Shown here: in pieces, positions 44,892-54,973 of the stretch
Position numbering within the stretch: position 1 is the first letter of the stretch
Layout of the letters: each line of letters opens with the position of its first letter
DNA from: Dermacentor variabilis
Lineage: Eukaryota; Arthropoda; Arachnida; Ixodida; Ixodidae
Direction of reading: 5' to 3'
NCBI RefSeq assembly: GCF_050947875.1
Contig: NC_134570.1
Location: 105,611,622 to 105,675,621, forward strand
DNA length: 64,000 nucleotides
Program-made: the position numbers and the translations under genes
The notes under the pieces: generated by a model
Database searches by the model: none
What the model was told of the DNA's origin: nothing
What the model saw: the letters and a program-made list of their open reading frames with translations, nothing else

Positions 44892-46539
44892 GCGTGTTTC
44901 TATTTACGCCCAAGCCCAGCGCTCGACCGCTGCGCCACCATGCGCCGCTCGCGTGTACCACGTTTCTACGTACTTTTTCCCCAAAGCTCCACGGCGAGCG
45001 CCCTAGTTCCTTGTATGCACTTGGTGGGACTAGGGAGATATTATGCCTGGGCGCACAATCTGCTAACCCAGCTGTTGCTAAGAGAAAATAGGTTTTTCAA
45101 AACAAGCCGCCTAAGCTGCTTCGAAATAACAGTTGCGTGCGGAAGCTGACGTAACACTGGACGAAATTTTTCAGTTTGGATAAGGGGCAAAGGGATGTGA
45201 TAAGAAGTTGGTCGTGGTGTGCGAGGCGCTTCGATCTACAAAAACTGGGATGCTCGTGGGGCATGGACGGTTTCTCGCACCACCAGCCCCATCATCGCTG
45301 CGCTCAAGCTTCCTTTCCTTATTGACATCACTATCTCTCTTCCAGCAGAACCAATAGCAATGCGCTGGCGCCATAGACGCATATTAAACGTCCAGGTACA
45401 AAAAAATATCGCAGAAACTCCTCTGGGGGTTAGGCTATGCGTGAGCATTGTGCCACTAGCTCATCTCCGCGCAGCCCGGTGTCATCACCAATGTTATGTA
45501 ACTTAATTAGGCCATTACTAACGACAGCGCAGTGGCGACACGAACTGGTGCCAACGGCGGCGCAAGGAGCATTGATGACGCAAGCAAAGTACTGCAGGTG
45601 GAGGCCCGAGGTGCGCTGATGACCGTTCCGATCATTTTGTAAGCCGTTATCGCTCTTCAGTGCCTTATTCATCCGCGTGAAACCATTGGAGACTTTTAGT
45701 GTGTCCGATATTCCGCTAAACGGGGGTGGTTTGGGCGGATATTGCCGGATAGGCGGGAGCAACGTGAACGATGCAGCCGCCAGGTGGCGTAGAGCTCAAC
45801 CAGACAAACACAGCGCTAAAGCTGCAGTAAGCTACTATATTCTGCTTCGCTGCTGGTGCAAATTTTTGGCAGTGGCATAACTGTCCACACGATTACACCG
45901 CTGTCCAAAATTTACACCCGCAGCTAAGCAGAATGTTGCAATTGGCTCCGTGTTTGTGTGGTTGAGCTTTGCGCCAACAGCTGGCGCCACCAATCTGGCC
46001 GCTCACGTTTACGCCCCCGTTCATCCGGCAAACCGCTTGCGCTTGCCGGAATACTGGATGCCCTAAAATTGTCTATTATTGAGCCATGAACGTACTCAGG
46101 CGGCGGCTTCTTATGGCAATGCCCCGTGGGACGCAGCTTGAAAGCGATCTGCGATGCCCACAAAACAGTGCCAACAGCTTATAGCTTCGCGCGCTGTGTT
46201 CTTGCCGCTTACATAGTCTTGAAGAGACGCGGACCCGCTTAATTTCAAAGCGATCTGCGAAAGTCGCAGAATGAGGCGTTAACTGAGAGCAACCCCAGCC
46301 CTGTGTTTTCGCGGCTTGGTTGCCGTTAAAGTGGAAGGCAGCGCAAAGGCAAATTCGTTCGCTACTGCGGGCGCTATCTCGAAAGCGGTCGTCTTATTAC
46401 GGGACGGACGAAGGGACGGTTTTCTCTTTGGGTGAGCATACAATTGCTTAAGCATTCAGAATTAAAATTTACCTACACCGCCTAAACTCTGCCAATGCGG
46501 GCTGGCCCGTACACACCGCGCGCCCTGTCACAGCCAGGG

Positions 46540-46745
46540 ACGCAAAACCAAGTACATCTAGGGAGCGTGCCATGGCGCTTCGGCGAAAAAGTACCTAGAA
46601 ATGTAGTACGTGCGGGCGGCGCATGGCGGCGCAGCGATCGAGCGCTGGGTAAAGCCCCTGAATCTCCCAAAGTAGCGCCATTCGCTTCCCTCCTCCTCCG
46701 CTCGGCGCGGCCTCGACGGTGGCGCCGCCGGTGGTGGGCCTGCCG
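46540..46745. repeat. Internal junction of two MULE-like ends
   Basis: The first half (GAAAAAGTACCTAGAAATGT, GGCGCAGCGATCGAGCGCTGGG) is the complement of the insert's left end. Directly after GCGCTGGG, AAAGCCCCTGAATCTCCCAA and AGTAGCGCCATTC match the complement of its right end. Two elements of one family appear to be fused or nested here. Confidence 0.6.
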
Positions 46746-47256
46746 TAGCAGACGACGGCTAACACGCTACGGGAGGAAATCCGCAGAAAAGTTCGTTCGA
46801 GCCCTGCGGAGCAGTTTTTTTCAATCGAGATCTTTCTTCGTCAGTCGGTAACTGGCCTTTAGAATTTCGTGTTGGAATTTCGGAAGAAATAGAGAAAAGG
46901 ACCATTATTCAAGGCGTATTTAAGGCGTAAAGTGCGCGACGTTGAGAGTTCGTGTTGCTGAAACACGACGCAAGCTCGCGGTGTACTCAAACACGCGCGT
47001 AATTACCAAAGTTTCAGGTGTTGACAGCGTGAAAGTATGTGTACGTGGTTTCGTAGGTTCATTTACGTACCTGCAGGATACTTTTGCTCGGCCGGTGCGT
47101 GAGAGATTGCTGACCGCACACAGCCGGAATGGCTGTGTGCGGTTGTGTGAACAAGTACTGCTCCAGGAGGGCACATGTAATGGCTAACGGAGGCCTCTGA
47201 ATGGCACGTGACATTACAATAATGCAGGTGTCGCAGGGAGTGTTCACATGCAAAAT

Positions 47257-47539
47257 TGGCTGTCCGCGATCTTATACCCCCTTGGCATGCACAGGCTACG
47301 GTGAGCCGCATCCAGCCCTGCTTCTAGCTTTGGTGTTCCCGTTGCCGCTTTGGTGTCCTGGAGGCGCCGTCAATAATACGAAAGAATGACAAGGTGTTGG
47401 CTGTCCGCGATCTTATAACCCCTTGGCATGCACAGGCTACGGCGAGCCCCATCCAGCCCTGCTTCTAGCTTTGGCGTTCCCGTTGCCGCTTTGGTGCCCT
47501 GGAGGCGCCGTCAATAATACGAAAGAATGACAAGGTGTT
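47257..47539. repeat. Two-copy tandem duplication, 141-bp unit
   Basis: Units 47257-47397 and 47398-47538, both starting TGGCTGTCCGCGATCTTATA and ending AAAGAATGACAAGGTGTT, with only a few differences. They are followed by AAATAAAATTTATTG. Confidence 0.92.
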
Positions 47540-48069
47540 ACAACTAGTAAATAAAATTTATTGAAGAAATACAATCGCGCCGAGGCGCCAACTTCTAAAG
47601 CAGCGCTAGCGCGCCCGCACGAGTATTATGAAACGCCATCGAGGAATTTACCGGCGCACGTACGACTCTACGATCAAAGTGCACGTTAAACATCCCCAGG
47701 CGAGCTAGATAAAGTTATCCGGAGCCATCCACTACGACCTACATCCTAGCTTTAGTCGCTTCGGAACGTTAAAAACGTTAATCACCACAAACCAAATCAA
47801 TACATGCGGGCGTACATTCGAAGCTAAAAGACTACATCGTAAGTCATACTGAGCCTTGCAAAAGCGTCGAGAATGTGCTAACTTCTGGTGGAGCTCAAAA
47901 CACACCCTGAATAAAGTCGCTTTTATGTCACAGGCCAGCTGCAGATGCGTGCATTTCACCGCAAGATGAAACAACATGAAACAAAGAGAGAACATTCGAA
48001 AAAAAAAAAGTCAGACAACGCGCTAAAAACCACGCAGAGCATGAACACACACTTTTTGGAAACGGAAGG

Positions 48070-48262
48070 CGTGATCTAGGCTCGCAATAGAGTCGCCGTG
48101 GCCCTTACTTCACTAAGCCGTGCGTTCTTTGCCACTTCGTCGAAGTCAGCCCACCTGATCCTGCGAATCCACACTTCTTTTTGCGTTGCGCCCACCGGAC
48201 GGCAAAGCAAAAAGCTTTTTGCCCTCGCTGTGTCTGTTGCGGCAACCGAAGGCGCAGCAGCA
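48070..48262 (-). pseudogene. THAP-type zinc finger relic, frameshifted
   Basis: On the minus strand it reads MPCCCAFGCRNRHSEGKKLF, then, after a frame shift, KEVWIRRIRWADFDEVAKNARLSEV. That is the CxxC-type start, the F-P/S stretch and the conserved Trp region of a THAP domain. The C-x2-H half is lost. It lies near the right end of the MULE-like insert and may be its captured or original DNA-binding domain. Confidence 0.55.
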
Positions 48263-48629
48263 TGGCATCGCAATTAAGTTCTCGGCCCTATACATTATAT
48301 TACGCTAACGCACTCCGTCAGTCCGCCTGCCGTACTTTCGTCGCGCAGGCCCAACAATGGAGGTCGGCGCGCGCTGGAAAGTAAAAAATATACGAAAGCG
48401 CGGCGCCTGCTCCCCGCTGGAAAGAAAAAATATACATAAAAGCGCGGCGCCTGCTTCCACGTGACACAGATTGGCCAATGGGGGAGCGGAGGAGGCCGGG
48501 GCGACAGGAAGCGTGGAGGAGAACGCGCCAGGGTGAGCGGGGTGGCGGAAAGATCTAAGAATGGCGCTACTTTTGAAAAATTGAGGGGCTTTAGCGCTGG
48601 GCTTGGGAGCAAATATAAACACGCCAGCC

Positions 48630-49441
48630 CCAGACACACTAGCGGCGACTTCATGACCGCGGTGGTAGCGGATCACAACGGAGGATTGATAGAACACACA
48701 ACAATCACGGCTGGCCGAGTGGTGGAAGCGGAGGAAACCACGATTGCCATGGCCATGCAAGCGGAAGCGAATACCGTCATCAGCGACAGCAAGCAGGTCA
48801 TCGGCAATTTCGTCCGCGGTCGAATTTCCAAACAGGCGTACCATGTCCTCACACGATGACCCCTAAGCAGCTTGAAAACCCTCGTGTGGACCCCCGCTCA
48901 CGCGACTGTGCCCGGCAACGCGTCGGTTCACAGTTTGGCTCGAGATCTCGCGCGCCGAGCCTCGTCCGCGGATGCGGACGGCGTGAATGAGAAGGAGAGA
49001 CACGAGGAACCCTGCGAGACTTATCATGAAATAGCCCATAGGTATCGCTTGAGGCGTCGCGCGCTCCCACCACCGGCCAAGCGATTCGATAAAACGCAAG
49101 CGGTCGCGTTTCGGCGACTTCAGACAAACACATACCCACACCCAAAGTACATTAACAAAATCACAGGGGGCAAGGAAAGCGACCAATGTAGGCTCTGTTC
49201 AGAAACAGGAACACCCGCACACATAAATGTGGGAATGCACCTCGCTCCCGTTTTCTCATACCCCCGTCAGCAGCGAGACTGACTGGACAGCCTGGCTCAG
49301 TTCCGGGGACGTCGACCGACAGCTTGAACTGGCGGACTGGGCGGAGAAGGCCAAGCAGGCCCAGGGCCTTACTTGAGCCCAATCCCTCAGCCACGTCCCC
49401 CTTTACCCTTCCCCCTTTCAATAAAGTTTATCACCACCACC
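48630..49441 (+). pseudogene. I/R1-type LINE relic, RNase H to 3' end (fragment 2)
   Basis: Continues the frame broken at 44891: RHTSGDFMTAVVAD, then EAEETTIAMAMQAE (catalytic Glu), TVISDSKQV (catalytic Asp), a stop, and LVWTPAHATVPGNASVHSLA (the WxPAH..PGN RNase H end). A C-terminal Cys/His finger CRLCSETGTPAH (about 49191) follows. It ends with CCCCTTTCAATAAAGTTTAT and a CACCACCAC tail near 49441. The order and RNase H place it in the I/R1 group. Confidence 0.8.
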
Positions 49442-51135
49442 TCAAAAAGAAATGATGCGGCTTTCGGCAGCGAGGGCATAGCATTGTCAAAGGTATGCGC
49501 ACAACCTGTTGCGCAGCGTTTCCTGAATCAATGTAAGTTGTTTCACGTGCCTCGGATACGCCCCGATGCAAGTGATGCGTGTTCGTATCACCAAATGTGG
49601 CGTCAGTGCTCACTGCTCCACCTGGGGCGCGATCGGAGATATTTTGTTCGATACGCGTTCTGTTCAGTTGCTGCAACGTCACAGAGTTGCAGTATGCAAA
49701 ATTTGTGACAGCGGGGCGGAGAGAGCAGCCAATCAGAAAGCGGTGACCTCCCCGGAAGTTTACTTGCGTCGTTTGTCGTCTGCTTGCAAACAGTGTACTA
49801 CAAGACCAAATGTTTCTCGTCTTCCAAGTGAATTAAATCTTTATCTAAAGAAATGTATTTTTTTCTTCTCAAGCCCAAACACGTTTTCAAATAGTAGTAC
49901 GTGTGACTACTGCAATTTATAACTATTAGGTTCTTTGCGTCGTCCCTAGGTGGTGTCGCGCACAGCGAGAAGGAAAGAAAAAAAAAAACGACGGGAAGAG
50001 TGGCGCACTTTTCAAGAGGCAGCGACAACATCCCAGTGGCTCGCTGGCACCGATGATCTTGTCGATTTCTCTGTACAACCAACGAATTATTTGTTTCGAG
50101 AAACAAAAACGACGCCGGAATTCACTTTCTGCCATCTCTTCAAACGCGTTTCGCACCGCCACCCGCTCTCCTCCTTCCTCTAGAAAAGCCAGCGCAACAA
50201 CCTAAGTTTCCAACGGAAGCGCCATTTTCTAGAATTAAACTATGAATTGGATTCAAACCTGCCATTCCGCAGCCGAAAAGGCCGCCTGTTGGATCCAATC
50301 CAATCCACCAGACGCGCCATGCGAAGCCGTATGATCGCTCCAAACTTCTCAACTCCCGTCGCGTTCGGACGAAATGCTCGGTGGGCGGATGATTGACAGG
50401 AGCGTGTCGTCATTTTGACGTCACCAAAAACGGGGCGGCGCCCCGCGGCTGGCGACGTCGGCGCGGAGTAGGCCAATCGCGCGCGCCGGTAACCGAACGA
50501 ACGCGCCGAACAACCATCTCCGATCGCACCCCTGACCATGCCGGCATCCAGCGTCGGAGCGTAAACAAACTGCGCATGGGTATGGCCAGCGCGCGCAATA
50601 TTGTCAACAGTTGCCCAAGCCATTGCACTGCGCCAGCAATATCCAAGCAGAAGCACGTCAACACATGTACACGCGCACTGATAACCAATACACGGGCACG
50701 GCGTAATGCTCTGGCTCAAAAGCATTAAGGTTATCCGATTCGTCGTAAACCTCACTGGTTCAGTGATGCCTTCGCGACTATCACACGATTTCCTGTGTTG
50801 CCGCTGCAACAACAAAATAAAAAAGAAGAAGAAAAAAAAACGCAATAGACCCCCTGGCAACATCCAAGGAGCACGATGATAACATTTGGACGATCTACAC
50901 ACACATACAGGCGAACTCAAACAGCAATCTCGGCACGCTTAGGGACAAACGCATACAAAACGAGCAAAGAAACAAAATACAACCACCTTGAAAGAAACTT
51001 CTCACCAGTAGTACCTAGGCAAATTCAGACAATCAAGGAGCAAAATCCCCCAGATTTTCTCCCTCGCACTTGCTCGTACTCGCGCCTGCGCACAAGCGGC
51101 TGTCGATTCCTGAAATGAGACGCTAGTTACTCTAC
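49442..51135 (-). repeat. Family R, right long inverted arm (interrupted)
   Basis: The complement of 37225-38622: AAATGATGCGGCTTTCGGCA at the inner end, GGCGTCAGTGCTCACTGCTCCACCTG, CCAGCAATATCCAAGCAGAAG, TTAGGGACAAACGCATAC and AGGAGCAAAATCCCCCAGAT, ending CGATTCCTGAAATGAGAC and ACTAGTT-type outer sequence. It is interrupted by 49625-50531 and carries ~250 bp absent from the left arm. Confidence 0.75.
49625..50531. mobile_element. 907-bp MITE with CTG target duplication
   Basis: Ends GGGCGCGATCGGAGATATTT and the inverted GGTTGTTCGG...ATCTCCGATCGCACCC, flanked by CTG (49622-49624, 50532-50534). The R-family sequence reads continuously across it. The 3-bp duplication suggests PIF/Harbinger or CACTA-type. 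No transposase. Confidence 0.75.
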
Positions 51136-52440
51136 TTAATAAAAAAAAAAGTAATATCGCTTCTGGTATTGCCATCTAACAGCCACGGACACACAGACAT
51201 ACCTCAAGCTATGCCTCAAACGGTAGCTGGGAAAGGGCTCTGTCTTTCCGCATCCGTGTAACAGATTTATGTATTCTCGTATGTTCGAACTACAATTCGA
51301 TGGTATCATGTCTGCAGGATGTGCGTAAGTCGCACTTTACGCATTTTCTGACCCAATTTACTTTTAAGCGTTAATTTAGTTCGATAACGCATTTGAGCTT
51401 GGCGGACGGCCTAGAAGAATGAGCATGTATGCTGCACTTCCGCACACGAGCGTGCGCGCTTGACGTACGTCGCTTGTGGCGGTAGTGCTCGTGCAAACGT
51501 CGTCTAACGTCAGTTGAAGGTGGGTGGTACTTGTCTGACGCGGTGGGTGGACAGTGGGGCTAGTTTCGGCAGTGGCAATAAAGCATCGCCATGACACTTT
51601 TAGCCAAAGGAAAATTCAATAACTTTTGCATGTGTGGCTCCATCTTTCCAACCTACATAGCAATAAAGTGATACAATATGTGTAGAAATAAAATGTGCTT
51701 TTGGCTATTTTCTTCTTCGGAGTCATATTTATTTAGTCGATTCAGTTGTTGCACCAACGGGCGGGGCTCTCGTTCTTATCGCTTCGGCTGCCAGTCTGTT
51801 CGTGCCGGTTCCTATGCGCGTGCACGCTTTTTCTTTTTTCGTGCGCTCTGCAGTTAAAAGTTTGCTTTCTGTGCCCGCGAACGTCGCAGCAATTTTGGAA
51901 AAACTGAGGAAAGGATACAAGGCGCCCTGCGCGGCTGTGTGGTGTGGCGATTCGGGGAGGAACAGCATGGGCGAAAATTTTTCCGTTTCCCAGCGAACGA
52001 GAGGTAGGCACACTTTTTCTGCAATCATTATGAAGAAACAAGCGCTATCCTTATCAAAACAGCTATAGGACGAAAGGAAAGATCTTCCACGGTTGCTTTC
52101 AAGTGAATATTTTTTTCGGTTTGGCGCGGTGCATCTTTCTGCGGTGTTGTAAGAAACTGAAACTACTTGTCGACAGCTGCTCATGAGCCGATTGACGCTA
52201 GCCGACGCACAGACGGAAATTTCGCTTCGGTATATGCTAGCGGTTAGTCTTCATTTTTTCCGCGAGTAGACAAATTTGTATTTGCCGAAGGTACTTGAAT
52301 GCTTGTTGCACAAACTGGTTATCTTGCAGAGCATTCCGGTGACCAGATCTTTGTTGTAGCATTACCACCTAACACCTCAGAAGTAGAAAAAAAAAAAAAG
52401 GAATCAGTTTACGAAGCAGTCACCGTTTGCGTTTAGAATT
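51136..52440. other. No gene; dispersed repeat T copy 3 at 51230-51440
   Basis: Repeat T motifs: TTCCGCATCCGTGTAAC, TATTCTCGTATGTTCGAACT, TCGCACTTTACGCATTTTCT. AATAAAA-type sequences near 51580 and 51690 hint at decayed retro-element 3' ends. Open frames on the minus strand (51729-52184) show no domain. Confidence 0.5.
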
Positions 52441-52725
52441 ACAAGATGTTCGACTTACCTGCACAACGACGACCGAGGTTCGCTTCATTTTGCAGCCTTT
52501 GCCTAGAAAGACAGAATTTTTTTCGTCGCTTCTCCGTAACCACAACTTTGGTTTCGCTTTTGGGTGTGTTTTCATGATGAACACGCGGTACTTTGCCCAT
52601 TTTTGAGATGTGACATATGGCGAAATTACACTAATGGGGAGTCCTAGGACTCTGTCCTTCTAGGTAAAGGTTGCGAAAATAAAGCGAACCTCGGTCGTCG
52701 TCGTGCAGGTAAGTCGAACTTCTTG
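52441..52725. mobile_element. 285-bp foldback MITE
   Basis: Arms of about 70 bp: left ACAAGATGTTCGACTTACCT, GCACAACGACGACCGAGGTT, CGCTTCATTTT. The right is the complement ending AGTCGAACTTCTTGT. The central loop is about 145 bp. No coding. Confidence 0.85.
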
Positions 52726-53088
52726 TACTCACATGGGAGCAGATGTACAGTGCCTACGGATTGAAACGCTACATTCCGAGTGCGTGGTCGCTGGTACATG
52801 CAGCGCCGCTCGTGGAAGCAAGGTGTTGCATTGTGGTATTGGGGGCGAGCTCCAACACGGGAAAAGCTGGCGCCACCGTCGGTGTGACGTGGCATGAGGG
52901 AACACGTGGACACAGCGGCCGCGTCGGCTGCTTCAGAAGCGGCGAAGCGAGCTGAAAACGAAAGTTTAGAGTCTCACCTGCGCCACGGTTCTGATTAAGT
53001 GGTAAGGCTTTGCCGCCTTGGGTGTCTGCTTGACAACATTTGAAAGTACTATAATAGGTAGTGGCTTGCCTTTGGAGGCGTCCAGCAT
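52726..53088. other. Upstream of THAP relic, no feature recognised
   Basis: A GC-rich stretch with no open frame that I can identify. It may be the 5' part of the transposon that carried the THAP domain. Confidence 0.35.
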
Positions 53089-53400
53089 GGTAAGTTACTG
53101 CTCGGTGCCGCAGTGCCGGACGTACGCAACGGAGCCTGGTTTCAGCCTTATTCACACGTAGCCGCAGAACAAGAAGCTGCGTGAAGCTTGGCTCGCGAAA
53201 CTTATAACGGGCAAACAGCCATCGGCTACAACTCGGGTATGCAGCAAGCACAGACGCGAGGAAGATTTCTGCTACTGCGCCGGGACTGCGCGATGTTCGA
53301 TGAGTCGCAGAAAACGCGCACTGAGACGCTCGCCCGCGCCCGCTGCCCGGCTAATGTCATGACAGCTTGGTCTATGAACTTGTTGATGATAGATACTGGC
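53089..53400 (+). pseudogene. THAP-domain relic with in-frame stop
   Basis: From ATG 53089 the frame reads MVSYCSVPQCRTYATEPGF (CxxxC-type start), a TAG at about 53158, PQNKKLREAWLAKLITGKQP (conserved Trp), then RVCSKHRREEDF (C-x2-H) near 53236-53270. This is the complete C2CH spacing of a THAP zinc finger. The frame ends at a stop about 40 codons later with no transposase or other domain. THAP domains occur in host regulators and in P-element/Kolobok transposases; which one applies is undecided. Confidence 0.65.
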
Positions 53401-53810
53401 AAGTTCACTGGAACGGAAAGGGAGCGGTAAGACGCACATTAAAAAGGCATGATATGGTCATGTTTGTGTCATGAATTAATGCACTCAATTACGAGAAATA
53501 AGCACAGTGAAATCGCACGCTGAGAAGACCGATAAACATACAGTGTGACGCAACTTGAAAAATAATATTGAAATGTCCAAGAATTTTGAAGACAAAAAAG
53601 ATTGAATCGTCGCGACGGCACATCACAGTCGCCGTAGGCGTCGAAGTCTCTATATATAACGAAATTATTTTTGAACAGTTCTGATAACGTCCACGCAACA
53701 ATGGTTGCCAGTGTACTGTCAAATACTCATATGCTGCGGCCTAAAGCTCACGGCACGGTGCGAAAACGCGCTCACAGCGAAAGCAAAACATTGTGCGCGG
53801 ACATGCATGC
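53401..53810. other. Left flank of the LTR retrotransposon
   Basis: No gene. The text GTGCGAAAACGCGCTCACAG...GCATGC is continuous with 60721 onward once the retrotransposon and one ATGC are removed. The target was therefore itself non-coding, probably repetitive, DNA. Confidence 0.45.
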
Positions 53811-53950
53811 TGTTGCGTTTCGCCTGCGACACGTGGTTTTGCCGGCGCGACGGCGGCGGGGCGGCGGACATCTTGGCCCGATCGTCGTCACCGCAACACT
53901 CATCGCCAGGTGTTTCCAGGCGCGTCTGCGGCGATGCGACCGCCTAGGGA

Positions 53951-54091
53951 TTTCGTTCCAGTCATTGTGCCCGAAACAGGCGATGCCAAAGCAGGGATCT
54001 CATTCCAGTTATTGGGCCCGAAACAGGCGATGCCAAAGCAGGGATCTCGTTCCAGTCATTGTGCCCGAAACAGGCGATGCCAAAGCAGGGA
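53951..54091. repeat. Three 47-bp tandem repeats in 5' LTR U3
   Basis: Units begin T(T/C)TC(G/A)TTCCAGT.ATTG and contain CCGAAACAGGCGATGCCAAA. A partial fourth unit follows. Such U3 arrays often act as enhancer repeats; that role is inferred. The same array is at 60053-60193. Confidence 0.93.
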
Positions 54092-54296
54092 CCATCTTCT
54101 CGTTACAGTCATTGTGTCCGACCGGCAGCGCCACGACAGTGTGCTGCGCAGCGCCACGACCAGGTGCTACGAGATCGTGCGCAGCGCCACGACATGGTGC
54201 TACGGCATCGCTACGACAGTGTGCGTCACCATTAGCCCATTGTACATTCACGTGCTCGTCTTTTGAGGGGTTCCTTCTTGCCCTCAACTGCGAGAG

Positions 54297-54303
54297 TATA
54301 AAA
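54297..54303 (+). promoter_or_regulatory. LTR TATA box
   Basis: TATAAAA about 117 bp before the LTR polyadenylation signal, in a typical U3/R position. Confidence 0.75.
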
Positions 54304-54620
54304 ACAGCTGCCCCCGGACGCCAGAGGAGGGCTCCGATTTCTTCCGTTGAGTGAAGTGCTCTCCCGTCTCTCTACTTCGGTCAAACCTGACCGCCAACTC
54401 TTTGCGATGTTAAAATAAACAAGTTGTTTCGTTGTTACCTGTCGACTCATGCTTTGCCGGGACCTTCGGATGCTTGCAGTTGTACCCCAGGCCGCCAGGC
54501 CAACGCTACCCTTGGGGCTTGCGACCCAGGTACAACCACGGGCGTCAGCGCCGAGTTCCCAACAGATCGTACCCGCAGTCGGATCCAAATATCTGGTGGC
54601 AGCGGTGGGATCCAAACATC

Positions 54621-54638
54621 TGGTTGCCAGCGGTGAGA
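54621..54638 (+). other. Putative primer-binding site
   Basis: TGGTTGCCAGCGGTGAGA starts two bases after the LTR, with TGG complementary to a tRNA CCA end. The primer tRNA is not identified. A near copy, TGGTGGCAGCGGTGGGAT, ends the LTR itself. Confidence 0.55.
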
Positions 54639-54973
54639 TCGCCTACGACTTCAAACAACTGTCTGCCAGCGGCGAGATCACGACAACGGAGGCCAGCAGC
54701 AAAGAGATGCAGTTGACAGTATGCTGAGCAGCTCAACGACGATCCGGGAGCAGTGCAACGAGCCCTGTGTGACGACTGGTTGCCTGCAGCGGAACGACTG
54801 CGCGGAATTCCTGCCTGCGAGGTTTGGTGAGTGCGGGACTTTCTTCTTCTGAGCGTTGCCAGGCTTTTTGTTAGTGTCAGAAACAGAGCTGGTAATTGTG
54901 GTTGTCGTTGCTGCCGGGTTAGTTTGCGGCAAGACAATAGTAAGCAGTAGAGAAAGCAGCATTCAGAGCAGCC

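Larger units (their letters stand above)
44892..48620. mobile_element. 3.7-kb MULE-like non-autonomous insert with 9-bp TSD
   Basis: The left end reads GTGTTTCTATTTACG then CCCAAGCCCAGCGCT. The right end is the complement, AGCGCTGGGCTTGGG then AGCAAATATAAAC. Together with the 9-bp flanking duplication this points to the Mutator/MULE group (P elements usually give 8 bp). The interior is a patchwork: a second pair of the same terminal sequences in fused inverted order near 46540-46740, repeat-V blocks (46140, 46245), a 141-bp tandem duplication (47257-47539) and a THAP relic (48070-48262). No transposase core is recognised. Confidence 0.7.
53811..54618 (+). repeat. 5' LTR
   Basis: TG...CA-bounded, 808 bp. 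U3 has three 47-bp tandem units (53951-54091) and a CAGCGCCACGAC repeat cluster. TATAAAA is at 54297-54303 and AATAAA at 54414-54419. The final 28 bp nearly duplicates the PBS-containing sequence just beyond it. Confidence 0.93.

Noticed and set aside
45171..48860. Host genes suggested by 60-180-codon ORFs within the 3.7-kb insert
   Set aside because: Apart from the frameshifted THAP relic and the LINE fragment at the right edge, none shows conserved motifs, and the interval is bounded by inverted ends and a target duplication.
53671..54354. 227-codon ORF across the 5' LTR start (and its near copy at 59830-60456)
   Set aside because: It is the LTR read in an accidental frame. The same text recurs in the 3' LTR and covers the U3 tandem repeats and TATA box.
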